Shown here: positions 1 through 17,800 of the stretch, in pieces
Numbering within the stretch: the first letter of the stretch is position 1
Layout of the letters: the number at the start of each line of letters is the position of its first letter
Source of the DNA: Chromera velia
Lineage: Eukaryota > Sar > Chromeraceae
NCBI GenBank assembly: GCA_018398765.1
Contig: JAHBMJ010004324.1
Span: forward strand, 15,001-35,000
Reading direction: 5' to 3'
DNA length: 20,000 nucleotides
The notes under the pieces: generated by a model
What the model was told of the DNA's origin: nothing
Seen by the model: the letters and a program-made list of their open reading frames with translations, nothing else
The model's database searches: none
Position numbers and translations under genes: made by a program

Positions 1-8681
<8,681 letters not shown>

Positions 8682-9121
8682 CTTCAAGGGAATTTCAAGG
8701 CGAAAGAGGAAGAAGGAGAGCCTGCTTAGGCACAAGAGGCAGACGGGAAAATTTGAAACGTGGACGCGCCCCGCATCGGTTGTCGTGTCATTAGATCCGT
8801 CTCCGCCTTCTGCCCCAGTATCCGGCCGTCTCTCGCTGAGACATACAACGTCGCCGCAGCTTGCTTCCACACGCACAATGGAGTGAGGACAAAGGGCTCA
8901 CGGCTTTCAGCCATTCGACGCAGGGGCTGGCTGGGCAAGCACAACTCGTACAGGTGCATGACCATGCATGACTCATCATGACTCCTTGTCATTGTCCTCC
9001 TACGCACGACCATCATTGCGCGTCACCATGCAAGTCTGCATGCATGATGCAGCCCGACCCGGCAGGCCGGCCCGCACAGGAGAATCCCGCCGCCGCAGAG
9101 CCCATGCGCTCCGCGGAGACC
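8682..9121. other. Intergenic sequence upstream of the apyrase
   Basis: About 440 bp 5' of the apyrase ATG, presumably including its 5' UTR and promoter. It holds TGCATGC palindromes (about 9036-9046) and a GC-rich stretch (9050-9120) that ends abruptly where an AT-rich island begins. I see no convincing TATA box. Confidence 0.5.
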
Positions 9122-10240
9122 TTCTAAGCCCTTCTTAGTACCTGGTATTACACAGTTAAGCACGACTTAATGAATACTAATGAATACACGAGTTCACAGA
9201 AAAAATATGATGATTGACACAGAAAAAATATGGTTGTGCTACTGACTCTTGCATGTTTCTGCGGTGTCCTATTGCGATACTTACTACTATCTATTGTTAT
9301 TAACTGCTACAAGAAGCTGTTAAGCTAGCTACTATAATTCTATATAAAATTATTCTGACATATTCTGACATTCTGTCATGTCCCATTAGATTACATTAGA
9401 TTTTTTTTCAAACTCAAATTAAAAATATGAATCGGCATGAATCTCAATCTTTGATCATTATTTTTTTGATGTAAAAAAAAAAAGAATATTCGCAGGGGCA
9501 ACTTATGATTACACTAATTAAATCACACAGCTACACACAGCAACAGTACGTACTCGATATACTAGTCGACCCATGCACGACATCAATTAAATCACTATCA
9601 TAGTATCACTATCCTAAATCACTATAACACCACCACTATCATAAAGAATCTTAAGTAAATTTAAATTTTTTATATTAAACCGTTTAAAATCGTTATGGAT
9701 CTATCATCTATAAGAATCTATGTATCAAGTACTAATTTAAGTACTGATAACTTTCAAATGTTTATTTTAAGTATGAGTATAGTAATTAGAGTGGTATATT
9801 AAAGCTACACAGTATGGTTAGGGGTAACTCGGTCATGGTACCAAGTGTTGTTCACATTAATGACAAGTGTTTCTTTGATGTAACACCACTTATTTTGTTT
9901 TATTCAGTAATAAAACTGATTTAAAAAGTCTTTTTATTACTTTAAAATATAAATAAATATCAAAGCAACACAACTACCAAAGCAGTGGTTACTCCTAACC
10001 GTACTGTGTAATTAAAGCAGCTGATCAATCACTATAATTTCATTGTGTCAAAATAAATTTAAGCTACCAACGGTTATACAGGTGCAATACGAATTATACG
10101 ATATGATGCTAGATGTGATGAGTATTAAAGACTAATTAGTGCTACCGTAGTAACGGTACTAGCTATGTGCCGGGGTTCACTATATTTACCTTAAGAGAAA
10201 AAAATCTAAGTCAGAGACACTGCTGCCCCGTCTTGATCTG
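9122..10240. other. AT-rich island, no genes
   Basis: Composition switches abruptly from GC-rich to strongly AT-rich at about 9122 and returns to the local norm at about 10200-10240. No open frame of note. Short direct repeats occur (CACAGAAAAAATATG at 9196-9240). It contains the MITE at 9806-10010. It looks transposon-derived or otherwise inserted, but no outer terminal repeats were found by eye. Confidence 0.6.
9806..10010. mobile_element. 205-bp MITE, 8-bp TSD, hAT-like
   Basis: The ends are inverted repeats: left TACACAGTATGGTTAGG..., right complement TACACAGTACGGTTAGG..., matching at 21 of 23 positions. The element is flanked by perfect 8-bp direct repeats ATTAAAGC at 9798-9805 and 10011-10018. 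An 8-bp target duplication is characteristic of hAT-superfamily transposases. The interior is AT-rich with its own inverted repeat (AGTAATAAAA 9906-9915, TTTTATTACT 9932-9941) and has no coding capacity, so it is non-autonomous. Confidence 0.88.
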
Positions 10241-10468
10241 TCAGGATTTGAGGTTTCCTCTGCCTTTTCTGATCAGAAATAGATGAACACTTTGGGTGCT
10301 GTGATGAGATTACAGCACCTCCACTTCATGCGGAGCTGACGAGCGGAACTGCATTCTGATTGTGACTCACACTGCTCTTGCCGACTGCCTATCGATCGAT
10401 ACGAAGGGGGACATGCTGTTATCAATGGAGGAGATAAGAAGCAAATGAGCGCCCTCAAGACGCAGTAG

Positions 10469-10753
10469 GTGTGCACGTGCACCGTCTTGCGAGCATTACA
10501 CGACAGACTAGGCCGTGCAGTTCAACTTCAATTCAAGAGGGGCGGGAAACACATCGGCATCAAGGAGGCATGCAGCAGAACGATTGAGCACTCTCTAACT
10601 GACTGTGCTATACCGCTCGAGAAATGACTACTAGAGTTTGAACAGCCGGATGACTACTCTGCCCTCCAAAAGATCATCGACAGAGATGCTTACAGAGGAG
10701 AGACGAAAGGAAGAGGCGGACTACACCGTAGATGGAGGAAAGGGGGAACTTGA
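10469..10753 (+). pseudogene. Decayed coding remnant, unknown family
   Basis: On the plus strand one frame reads coding-like protein with a single internal stop (TGA at 10625-10627): ...LRALHDRLGRAVQLQFKRGG, KHIGIKEACSRTIEHSLTD, then after the stop LLEFEQPDDYSALQKIIDRD and an Arg/Gly-rich end before TGA at 10751. Codon-like composition on both sides of the stop suggests a broken gene or transposon fragment. I do not recognise the family. It lies between the AT island and the EF-P gene. Confidence 0.3.
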
Positions 10754-10886
10754 AGCCCATCGTGGTTGATTGATCTATCCAACAAGACACTCAGGCACCA
10801 ACCAAACTTGCCTGTCGGATTCAAAGGAGGAAGGGTTCTTTCTCTTGGCGCTCCTTTTCTCTTTTCTCGTGCCCTTCAATTGTGGC

Positions 10887-11014
10887 TCAGTCCTTTTTTT
10901 CTGCTCTCTTCAGAAATTCTCCTGTCTTCGTGTCCACAAGAATCACCTCCCCCTGCTCAATGTATGGAGGCACCATGACCTTCAATCCAGTCGACATGTA
11001 GGCGGCCTTCTTGC
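10887..11014 (-). CDS. efp: EF-P exon 5: domain III and stop
   Basis: Acceptor CTTCATGCAG. It encodes GKKAAYMSTGLKVMVPPYI, EQGEVILVDTKTGEF and a short basic tail ending at TGA (10889-10887). VPPYIEQGEVILVDTKTGEF matches the EF-P C-terminal signature (I-x-x-G-[ED]-x-I-x-V-[DN]-T-x-TGEY). Confidence 0.93.
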
Positions 11015-13374
11015 CTGCATGAAGGATAGATCGATCGAAAGCCGGAAGGGAAGCAACGGAGGGAACAGAAAACAGAGAAGATGAATGAAGGAACGGCAAG
11101 CTGTCAGGAAACAGTACGTTGAAAACATACACAACTATGAGAGCAAGTCCAACACACATCCCAGTGTGCAATGCGAAGCAGCCCTAGACGGCCTGATGGG
11201 TCCGCTCGGAATTAAATTATCGTGTGTCAGAACGATTGCATAAATGAAAGAACACCGAGGACCCTCCTTCTTTCTTTTCATCCTCCTGTCTTGGAGGCGC
11301 ACCAGTGGAAGGAATGCTTCGTTTGCAGTCTGCGCGATGTTTTTGTTTCGGCATTGCATGTCTGTTCTGGACAATGCGCAGCTAGAGCGTTCTTTCTAGC
11401 CAAAATTTACACAAACGCCTGACTCAGTCAGTCCCCTGCGAGCATCCTTGCACAACCAAACTCGTGACATCAACCGCATTGCCTGCCTGCCTGCATGCAC
11501 ACCCTACCTACCGGGAGTCGCTCTCCCTTCCGGTGCATCGTCGACGGACTCCACCTCCATGGGCAAGTGGTTGGGGATCATCACGTCGATAATCTTTTCG
11601 TTCCACTTAGCGACCTGCGTGCGTGCATAAGTCCACATGAATGCATGTACGCAAATTGATGAGTGTACACAGAAAGAGCAGACCTACAGGCACAAGCAAG
11701 TGCATGTGCAATCATCCGAGAGAAGAGGATGACCAAAGACATCTTTCCGCAAAGGAACGGAACAATGGGCAAAAAAGTGATGCGCAAGTGCGTATGTCTG
11801 CTGAAAACTCGGTTGTCGGTGATTTCCCACCGCAGCCAGGTCACGGACGCCGCTCTCTTTTTGGCCTTCCTTTCCCTCCCTGGTTCTCGTCTCACATTCC
11901 CTCAACGTCCGTCTCATTTCGTTTACGGGAGCAAATGCGCGGTCATATGACGCCAAAAGAGTCGAAACGATGCCAATTTTCGAGCACAAATGGGAAAATC
12001 CCCCTTCCCCTCACATATTCATGTGGAGACACGCACACGCCGGCCTTCCGTGCTTCTGTTTCTCCTCCTCTTTCTCTGTGTCTCTTTGCAGACTCATTCA
12101 CAGACGCGCACAGAGAGAGACCACCCAAACAACATGCATGCATGCATGCAACAAACAAAGAGACGAACGAACGAACGTTCATAATGGATCCGTCGGTCAA
12201 GTACACGGCGTTCTCCTTCAGAACCTCCTTCGGGACACCCTCCTCTTCCCAACTCTCCGTGTTCTGAAAAACGTACTCCTCCCCATTGTCGTACAAATAC
12301 CTGCACGTGCGTGCATGCGTGTATATATATGTGCATGTGTGAATGAATGCATCCAGGCGCATTTCCTCATTCCTTCATGAAGGCTTCATGCCGACGTGCG
12401 AGAGCCTCTGGTACGCTTCTAGAACTCGTCAGCTCAGCTCTCGTCACTGCAGGCCGTTTCATTCATTCACCTTCCCTTCACATATGGCATCCTCGTGTCC
12501 TTCCTCGATCTTCCTTGACGAGAAGTTCAGAAGAAACGCGCTACTGTCTTCCATTTTTTCTTTCTGCGAAAACGGAACAATCAGTTCCGGGTGGGTCGGA
12601 TCCCTCGCGGGTAGTGGACGGGAGCGGCGTTTTCTGGTGGGGACAGGAAAAGACATGCACTCAGATATTGGCGTGAAGGGACAAGCAGACTTCGTGAGAT
12701 TGACAACCCCAGAAAGACAAACCGACAGCTAGAAGAACTGACGGACTGACGCACGCACGCACTCACATCATCTCCATCTGCTCGATGTAGGCTTCGTCGA
12801 TGTTCTCCCCACTTCGAAATGTGTTCTCGACTGTCCCCCCCGTCAGCAGATTCTTCATTGACGTTCGTGTGAAGGCACTGCCTCTTGCCTGTTTGCAATG
12901 CTGGAAGGACATGATCCTGCAGGGCTTCCCGTCATACTCAATTGTGAGTCCGGTCTTAAAGTCGGAGGTCTGAACGCTCAGAGCGGTTGATGGGGAGGGG
13001 GCTTCAAGCCGAGATGGTAGACCTCTCAAACCTGAAATTAGAGAAGGGAAGGCAAACGACACATACATGGGGAAGTGACCTCACAAGCTGTCTCAGGCAT
13101 GCGTTTTCGAACACACTGAAGAAGACCGTCCGCTAGCCGTCTCCTCCTCGCAAACAGGAGGAAGACGCCTTTTCGAGTCCAGATGCATGCACCATTTCAC
13201 AATCAAGCTTGAAGAAGACCAATGGGAGAAATAAACACAGATGGGAGGGACGTGCCGTAAAATGTCGACAGGGGCATGAGAACAAGGTGCGCCGTCTCCT
13301 TATGTGAACTTACCAGCAGGTGCAAACGCATCTGCGAATCCGGCAGCAGCGAGCGAGAGCACAAGAGATCTCAT
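10887..13374 (-). CDS. efp: Elongation factor P, plastid-targeted, five exons
   Basis: EF-P binds ribosomes stalled at consecutive prolines and promotes peptide-bond formation. Exons (minus): 13374-13314, 13031-12767, 12300-12177, 11614-11512 and 11014-10887 (TGA stop), together 681 nt or 226 aa. All introns are GT-AG and all phases match. Residues 1-15 form a signal peptide followed by FAPAG, typical of complex-plastid leaders. About 38 residues in, the bacterial EF-P core begins (SDFKTGLTIEYDGKPCRIMS). Domain I carries RGSAFTRTSMKNLLTG; domain II has YLYDNGEEYVFQNTESWEEE and NEKIIDVMIPNHLPMEVE; domain III has GLKVMVPPYIEQGEVILVDT and ends KTGEFLKRAEKKD. The size without leader (about 188 aa) equals bacterial EF-P. 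The residue at the usual modification site is Arg, not Lys. A mitochondrial EF-P is the alternative, but the leader argues for plastid. Confidence 0.93.
11015..11511 (-). other. EF-P intron 4
   Basis: 497 bp, GTAGGT...ATGCAG. Low-complexity features are few. No exon is required for phase, and no coding signal was found. Confidence 0.75.
11512..11614 (-). CDS. efp: EF-P exon 4: domain II core
   Basis: Acceptor GCACGCAG, donor GTAGGT, 103 nt. It encodes VAKWNEKIIDVMIPNHLPME then VESVDDAPEGRATP, the conserved V-x-LP-x-x-V-x-L-x-V strand region of EF-P domain II. Confidence 0.9.
11615..12176 (-). other. EF-P intron 3
   Basis: 562 bp, GTTCGT...ACGCAG. It contains a perfect alternating palindrome ATGCATGCATGCATGC near 12134-12149 and a GAACGAACGAAC patch at the donor side. 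Apparent long ORFs here show no domain. Confidence 0.7.
12177..12300 (-). CDS. efp: EF-P exon 3: start of domain II
   Basis: Acceptor CACGTGCAG. It encodes YLYDNGEEYVFQNTESWEEE and KENAVYLTDGSIMN. The donor is a weak GTTCGT, but phase 0 agrees with exon 4 and no better donor is nearby. Confidence 0.87.
12301..12766 (-). other. EF-P intron 2
   Basis: 466 bp, GTGAGT...GTGCAG, with TGCATGC and TATATATA patches close to the acceptor (12305-12335). No coding signal. Confidence 0.75.
12767..13031 (-). CDS. efp: EF-P exon 2: transit region and domain I
   Basis: Acceptor AATTTCAG, donor GTGAGT, 265 nt. The first codons (GLRGLPSRLEAPSPSTALS) are basic and Ser/Pro-rich, as expected for a transit peptide. 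Then domain I starts at VQTSDFKTG. The modification loop reads CKQARGSAF, with Arg (codon AGA) at the position of E. coli EF-P Lys34. Confidence 0.92.
13314..13374 (-). CDS. efp: EF-P exon 1: signal peptide with FAP motif
   Basis: ATG at 13374 starts MRSLVLSLAAAGFADAFAPA, then a GTAAGT donor in phase 1. A short basic start, a Leu/Ala core and cleavage before Phe (ADA|FAPAG) match the bipartite leaders of secondary red plastids, where Phe at +1 of the transit peptide is required for import in several groups. Confidence 0.88.
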
Positions 13375-13652
13375 CGTTCTTGAGCTTTCCTACTCAAAAT
13401 AAGCGAAGTCGGGAGGCGCAGTAACTTTTGATTGTCGCGCGCTGTACGCCTTCTCTGCATGAAGCATACGTGAACCAGTCGGCACGGGCTTGCAGGCATG
13501 GCCCCGGAAAGCGAAGCGGGGGGCACTTACAAAACAGAAATACCCCAGCCCACGCGTGCACGCAGTGTCTTTCGCCAAAAACCCGGCCCCGAAAGGCTGA
13601 ATTTGCGAGATGCGTGCGTCAGATGGGTTTCAGATCTCCACTTACCCCCGGG

Positions 13653-13716
13653 CTTTTTTCCCTGGGGAGGGGGGGGTTCCGCGCATGCTTTTTTCCCGCG
13701 GGGGGGGGTTCGGCGC
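13653..13716. repeat. G-rich tandem duplication
   Basis: Two adjacent versions of CTTTTTTCCC-(G-rich run)-GGTTC(C/G)GCGC, at 13653-13683 and 13687-13716. Both carry runs of 7 or more G. They sit about 280 bp upstream of the EF-P start codon. Confidence 0.75.
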
Positions 13717-14284
13717 GAGGCTGGCCGGCGTGCGTCAATCGTGCAGTTCTCATTTTTCTTGCTTTCCAGGGCCGTTCGCAAGCTTGCTTACGTCAGATGG
13801 GCCGGTGGCATGACGAATCGATCAGCGATATGACGCACGCATGACTTACGAGTTCTGCTCCACGGCCACCCCGCCGCCGCCCCCTACTCCATCCCCCCTA
13901 CAACATGCACCACAACACACCTAAACACACCACCACAATACACCACAATAAAACATGCAGTCGATCGGCATTTCGCTTTCAAATACTTTCAACCGCGTGT
14001 ACGTAAATGAAGTTTTGACACAGTTTTAGACAGTTTTAGGTGTTAACTTTTTTGTTATAATATAATTTAGGATCAGGGGTGCAAGGGTGACAGTAGGTGA
14101 CAGCAACAATCAAAGTTCGAAAAATATGAGTCAAATTCAAATTTACTGAAATTGTATTTATCAAAGCTTCGATTCATATACGGCATGAGAAGAGAGAAAA
14201 AGTTTAAAGCTGAGAAGGAAGAATTTTCTAGAATCCTCATTCAGCACTGCCAGGAAGGTCGCAACAATTGTATAATGCCCCTTA

Positions 14285-14410
14285 TATTAGTTAGTTAGTT
14301 AGTTAGTTAGTTCATTAATTAATTTTTTAGTTAGTTAGTCAATTAGTTAGTTAGTTAGTTAGCTAGTTAGTTCCTTAGTTGATTAATTAGTTAGTATTGG
14401 TTAGTCAGTT
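14285..14410. repeat. (TTAG)n array
   Basis: Imperfect TTAG tetramers interrupted by TTCATTAATTAATTTTTTAG and a few variant units. It lies just left of the proposed retroelement end. It is not a known telomere repeat. Confidence 0.9.
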
Positions 14411-14448
14411 AATGTGTACTTATTGTATTGTATTATATTATTCTATAT

Positions 14449-15164
14449 TGTTACGGTTAAAGCTGCTAAGCCACCACTTTGGCTCTAGCTAACCGGGGCA
14501 TGATATACAAGCTCTGTACATATCCATTCACTGAGAGTGAGACGGGCATTTGAAAGCGCTTACAACATCAAAGTGGCCCATCACACCCAATGTTAAGCAC
14601 TAGGTTAAGTGGCACCATTTGATCTCAAACATGGCAAGCCAAGCTAGCAAGGAGAATAACTGAACGGCTTACCATGTTTCTTCCAAAAACTAGAAAAAGG
14701 TATGCACTAGTATGTACATACTTACCCATGCGTCTTATTCCATTTAGCGTTCACAAGCTTAAAATGCGTCATCTTTCTCAGGAACATATCTGCGTTGTAA
14801 GCTGCGTACGGTACTAGAAGCTCAATTACGATAAACGTAAATCGTGGGGCCGTGGGCAGACTTACATTAAAGTATGACCTAGCAGAGTCAATCTGTTGAT
14901 CCACTATTCAGACCAGCCAACACCACGATCGAGAGACTGGCACAGAACAACTTTCGTACGCAAAGGTCAGACGTCATTTTATTCAGACTGGGCATACGCG
15001 GCGTTGCGAGGTCGGCGGTAGCCCTAGCGTGGCGCGACGCTCGTGACAGGCCCACACCTGCCCGCCTTCTGAAGCTGACGTCCACGCTCAGCTCAATCAC
15101 TCAGACCATCGAAATTGAACCATAGAGGCATAAATGAAGTCGGTAAGCCACGACCAACACTACA
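14449..15164 (-). repeat. Candidate 3' LTR
   Basis: Just after the pol stop (TAG at 15178-15176) the minus strand has a short purine run (GGTAGAAGAGG) like a polypurine tract, then TGTAGTGTTGG at 15164. A matching end, CCGTAACA, occurs at 14449, giving a TG...CA segment of 716 bp. With no 5' LTR in the window the limits are a proposal. Confidence 0.35.
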
Positions 15165-15175
15165 GTATGCCTCTT

Positions 15176-17800
15176 CTACCATATGTACACCACGTCCTCG
15201 GAATCACTCTCAGTATCTTCAGGCTGGGAAGCAGATAGCCAGAGAGCACACAGCCTAGGAAGCTGCGTCTCTAACTGACAGATTCGCACCCCGCTCCATA
15301 CGGCATTCTCGACTGCACTGATGTGCACCACACGTCTTTTCAACTCCATCATACACCTGCCTGCCTTCTTCTTCGCTGCTTCTCTTCTTTTCTCTTTGAA
15401 GGCATGCAGGGCTTCCTTTATATGCGTAAGGCTAACTAACGGTTCCCATGACGTATTCTCCTTACTCTCCCCCTTCCAACAGACAAGATAGTGCGCCTGT
15501 CTGTCGATCCGCCTGTGATCCAGAATTTTTTCAACTTCATACTCCACCTCTGTAGAGGTCAGAAGGCGGATGGCAAGCAACGGATCAGTCTTCTCCCTCT
15601 CGTACTGTTTCAAGAAAGAGACATTGATCACGTTATGTGTCCGTACGCCTGCAGGGAAAATGAGCTCATATGCATTGTCGTATATTTTTCTTTCTACCTC
15701 AAAGGGTCCATAATACACCGGCTCAAGTTTCTTCACTATTCCTCCTGGCTTTCTATCTCCTTTGAAGTAAGAATTACGGACAAGTACATAGTCTCTAGGC
15801 TCAAAAGATACTTCCCTCCTGTGTGGATCTACCTGTTGTGCCATCTGTTCTCTTACCTTCTGCAATCTTTCTTTTGCTCTCATAATTTCTGCCTCTCTGG
15901 CGTCTGCGAATTCTGCTGCTAGAGAGCAGAAAGATTTCGTTCGTACAGAGATAGAAAGCAGACAAATGGGATCGCGGCCGTACAGAAAACGGAATGGAGA
16001 CATGCCGAGAGCTGAATGAACTGAATCGCGATATGCAAACTGACACACAGCTAACCACTTCGGCCAGTCTGACTGGTGTTCATCCACAAAACAGCGCAGC
16101 ATTTGCTCAATCGTCTGATTATCTCTCTCTGTCTGTCCATCCGACTGTGGATGCCCTCTCGTGCTCATGTTTAATTTTGTCTTCCACAGTCGAGCAAGCT
16201 CCTGCCAAAAAGCAGAAAGGAAACGAGGATCACGATCACTCACTACCGATTGAGGCATCCCGTACTCGAGGATCACTCGTTCAAAGACTGCCTTTGCCGT
16301 CCCCTCTGCCGTGATTCCTGAGGAGACTGCAATGAAACAAGGAGCTTTAGATAGACGATCGACAACAGAGAGAATTCCATCCACCCATTCACTTTTATAC
16401 AACATCCTCGGAAGTCCAAATACAAAATCAACTTCAAGTTGCAGAGAGAATAACTGAAATGCAAATTCAGGAATTCGAAACGGATGAAGGAGGCCTTGCT
16501 GCTTCTCTGTTGGTCTCTTCCCTCTCTGGCAAATATCACACTTCTTCACATACTGCTGGACCGACACATATATATGCGGCCAGTAGAAAGAGCCAGCCAG
16601 TTTCAGATAAGTTTTCTCTCCCCCCAAATGTCCCCCCACGGCTGTGTCGTGGTGTTCATAAATCAGATTTTTCTGCAGCCTTTCTGTCGGGATTGCCAGT
16701 CGATCGTTGAAGAAAAGCAGTCCATCTTCCATATGAAAAGGTTGCACTCTCAGCCGTAGTCGCAAAGGCACTCCTTTCTCAGGATGCTCTACTGCTTCCT
16801 TTATTTCCCTCCAGAACTGTTCCTCCTCATACCCCTTTCTTATCTTCCCCAAGAACTCTTCATCTGGCTGCACATACACTTCATTCACAAGAAGCTCACA
16901 GACGTCTTTTCTCTCTTCCTGCACCTCTTTTATCTGTGCAGCCAACCCAGGAACCCTATTTAATGCATCAACCACCCTGTTTCGCGCACTCGGGACGTAC
17001 CGAGGTGTAATCCCGAGCTCATCAAACCTTGAGACGAACCTGCGCATACATGGAGACATCAGGGTGCGGTCGGCAGACACATTTACATATTTCAGAGACT
17101 CATGATCCGACCACACCTTGGTTGTATGACTCACGTATGGTCTCCACGTCTTCACTGCAAAAACACACCCTAGAAATTCTTTCTCTCTAATGTGATACTT
17201 CAATTCTGCTGGGCTCATACGACGAGAAGCAAAAACAGACGGACGCAAGTAACCAATCTCCAGATCCTCTTGCATCAAAGTAGTACCCAAGGTCTCAGTC
17301 GATTCGCATGCGTCCACAAAAATTTCAAACAGGCGGGCGGGATTAAGAATAAATAATTCAACCGTATTTCTGACTGCTTCTTTCAGTGCTTGAAAACTTC
17401 TCTCTTCTTTTTCTTCCCACTCAAACACCCGCTTCGCTTTCAACAAAGCATAGAGAGGTCCCGCTTTCTCACTGAAACGGGGAACGAATCTCCTCACCCA
17501 ATTCGTAAACCCCAAGAAAGAGAGCACGTCCTTTCTGTTCTTTGGGGTCGGCCACTTGTTGACTGCCTCTGTTTTGCTGACCTCTGGTCGAACCCCGGTC
17601 CTGGAAATTCTTAAGCCCAGAAAGGTCACCTCACTCTGTATGAAGTAGCACTTTGAGAGCTTGGTATACAGATTGTTCTCACTGAGCAAACGCAGGACAG
17701 TGCGAATGTGTTTTTTATGCTCCTTTCTAGTGCATGAATAAATGAGGATGTCATCCAGAAACACCAAAACGAAACGATCGAGACAGGATCGAAGAGCAAA
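15176..17800 (-). CDS. Pol 3' half: RT active site, RNase H, integrase, chromodomain
   Basis: 874 uninterrupted codons following the TAA at 17803, ending at TAG 15178. Residues are numbered from 17767. RT catalytic FLDDILIYS is at 3-11. RNase H spans about 147-270, with acidic residues D152, E197, D221 and D267. The integrase HHCC finger is H373, H380, C410, C413; the catalytic core is D447, D511, E547, with exactly 35 residues between the last two (DD35E). The GPY/F-type motif YYGPFEV is at 685-691. The chromodomain spans about 741-790 (VEKILDHRRIDRQAHYLVCW, KENTSWEP). An acidic tail (EDTESDSEDVV) ends the protein. There is no ATG at the front because the true start is far upstream in gag. 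Confidence 0.92.
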   Translation of the reverse strand, partial: FALRSCLDRFVLVFLDDILIYSCTRKEHKKHIRTVLRLLSENNLYTKLSKCYFIQSEVTFLGLRISRTGVRPEVSKTEAVNKWPTPKNRKDVLSFLGFTNWVRRFVPRFSEKAGPLYALLKAKRVFEWEEKEERSFQALKEAVRNTVELFILNPARLFEIFVDACESTETLGTTLMQEDLEIGYLRPSVFASRRMSPAELKYHIREKEFLGCVFAVKTWRPYVSHTTKVWSDHESLKYVNVSADRTLMSPCMRRFVSRFDELGITPRYVPSARNRVVDALNRVPGLAAQIKEVQEERKDVCELLVNEVYVQPDEEFLGKIRKGYEEEQFWREIKEAVEHPEKGVPLRLRLRVQPFHMEDGLLFFNDRLAIPTERLQKNLIYEHHDTAVGGHLGGEKTYLKLAGSFYWPHIYVSVQQYVKKCDICQRGKRPTEKQQGLLHPFRIPEFAFQLFSLQLEVDFVFGLPRMLYKSEWVDGILSVVDRLSKAPCFIAVSSGITAEGTAKAVFERVILEYGMPQSVVSDRDPRFLSAFWQELARLWKTKLNMSTRGHPQSDGQTERDNQTIEQMLRCFVDEHQSDWPKWLAVCQFAYRDSVHSALGMSPFRFLYGRDPICLLSISVRTKSFCSLAAEFADAREAEIMRAKERLQKVREQMAQQVDPHRREVSFEPRDYVLVRNSYFKGDRKPGGIVKKLEPVYYGPFEVERKIYDNAYELIFPAGVRTHNVINVSFLKQYEREKTDPLLAIRLLTSTEVEYEVEKILDHRRIDRQAHYLVCWKGESKENTSWEPLVSLTHIKEALHAFKEKRREAAKKKAGRCMMELKRRVVHISAVENAVWSGVRICQLETQLPRLCALWLSASQPEDTESDSEDVVYIW
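15398..15547 (-). other. Chromodomain coding segment at the integrase C-terminus
   Basis: Encodes YEVEKILDHRR, YLVCWKG, NTSWEP and a terminal helix (HIKEALHAF): three strands plus a C-terminal helix, with the aromatic positions Y, W, W of chromodomains. In chromoviruses this domain steers integration toward particular chromatin (family knowledge). Confidence 0.85.

Larger units (their letters stand above)
13375..14448. other. Intergenic: EF-P upstream region to retroelement boundary
   Basis: It holds the likely EF-P promoter, a tandem G-rich duplication (13653-13716), a C-rich then CA-rich stretch (13860-13956), an abrupt shift to AT-rich sequence at about 13960, and the TTAG array (14285-14410). 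ORFs at 13428-13844 are shadows without domains. I see no gene. Confidence 0.55.

Noticed and set aside
13428-13844. Plus-strand ORF upstream of EF-P
   Set aside because: No domain, Cys/Arg/Gly-rich translation of G-rich duplicated sequence, and overlapping ORFs in other frames; probably non-coding.
14285-14410. Interstitial telomere repeat
   Set aside because: The unit is TTAG with many interruptions, not TTTAGGG, TTAGGG or another known telomere unit.
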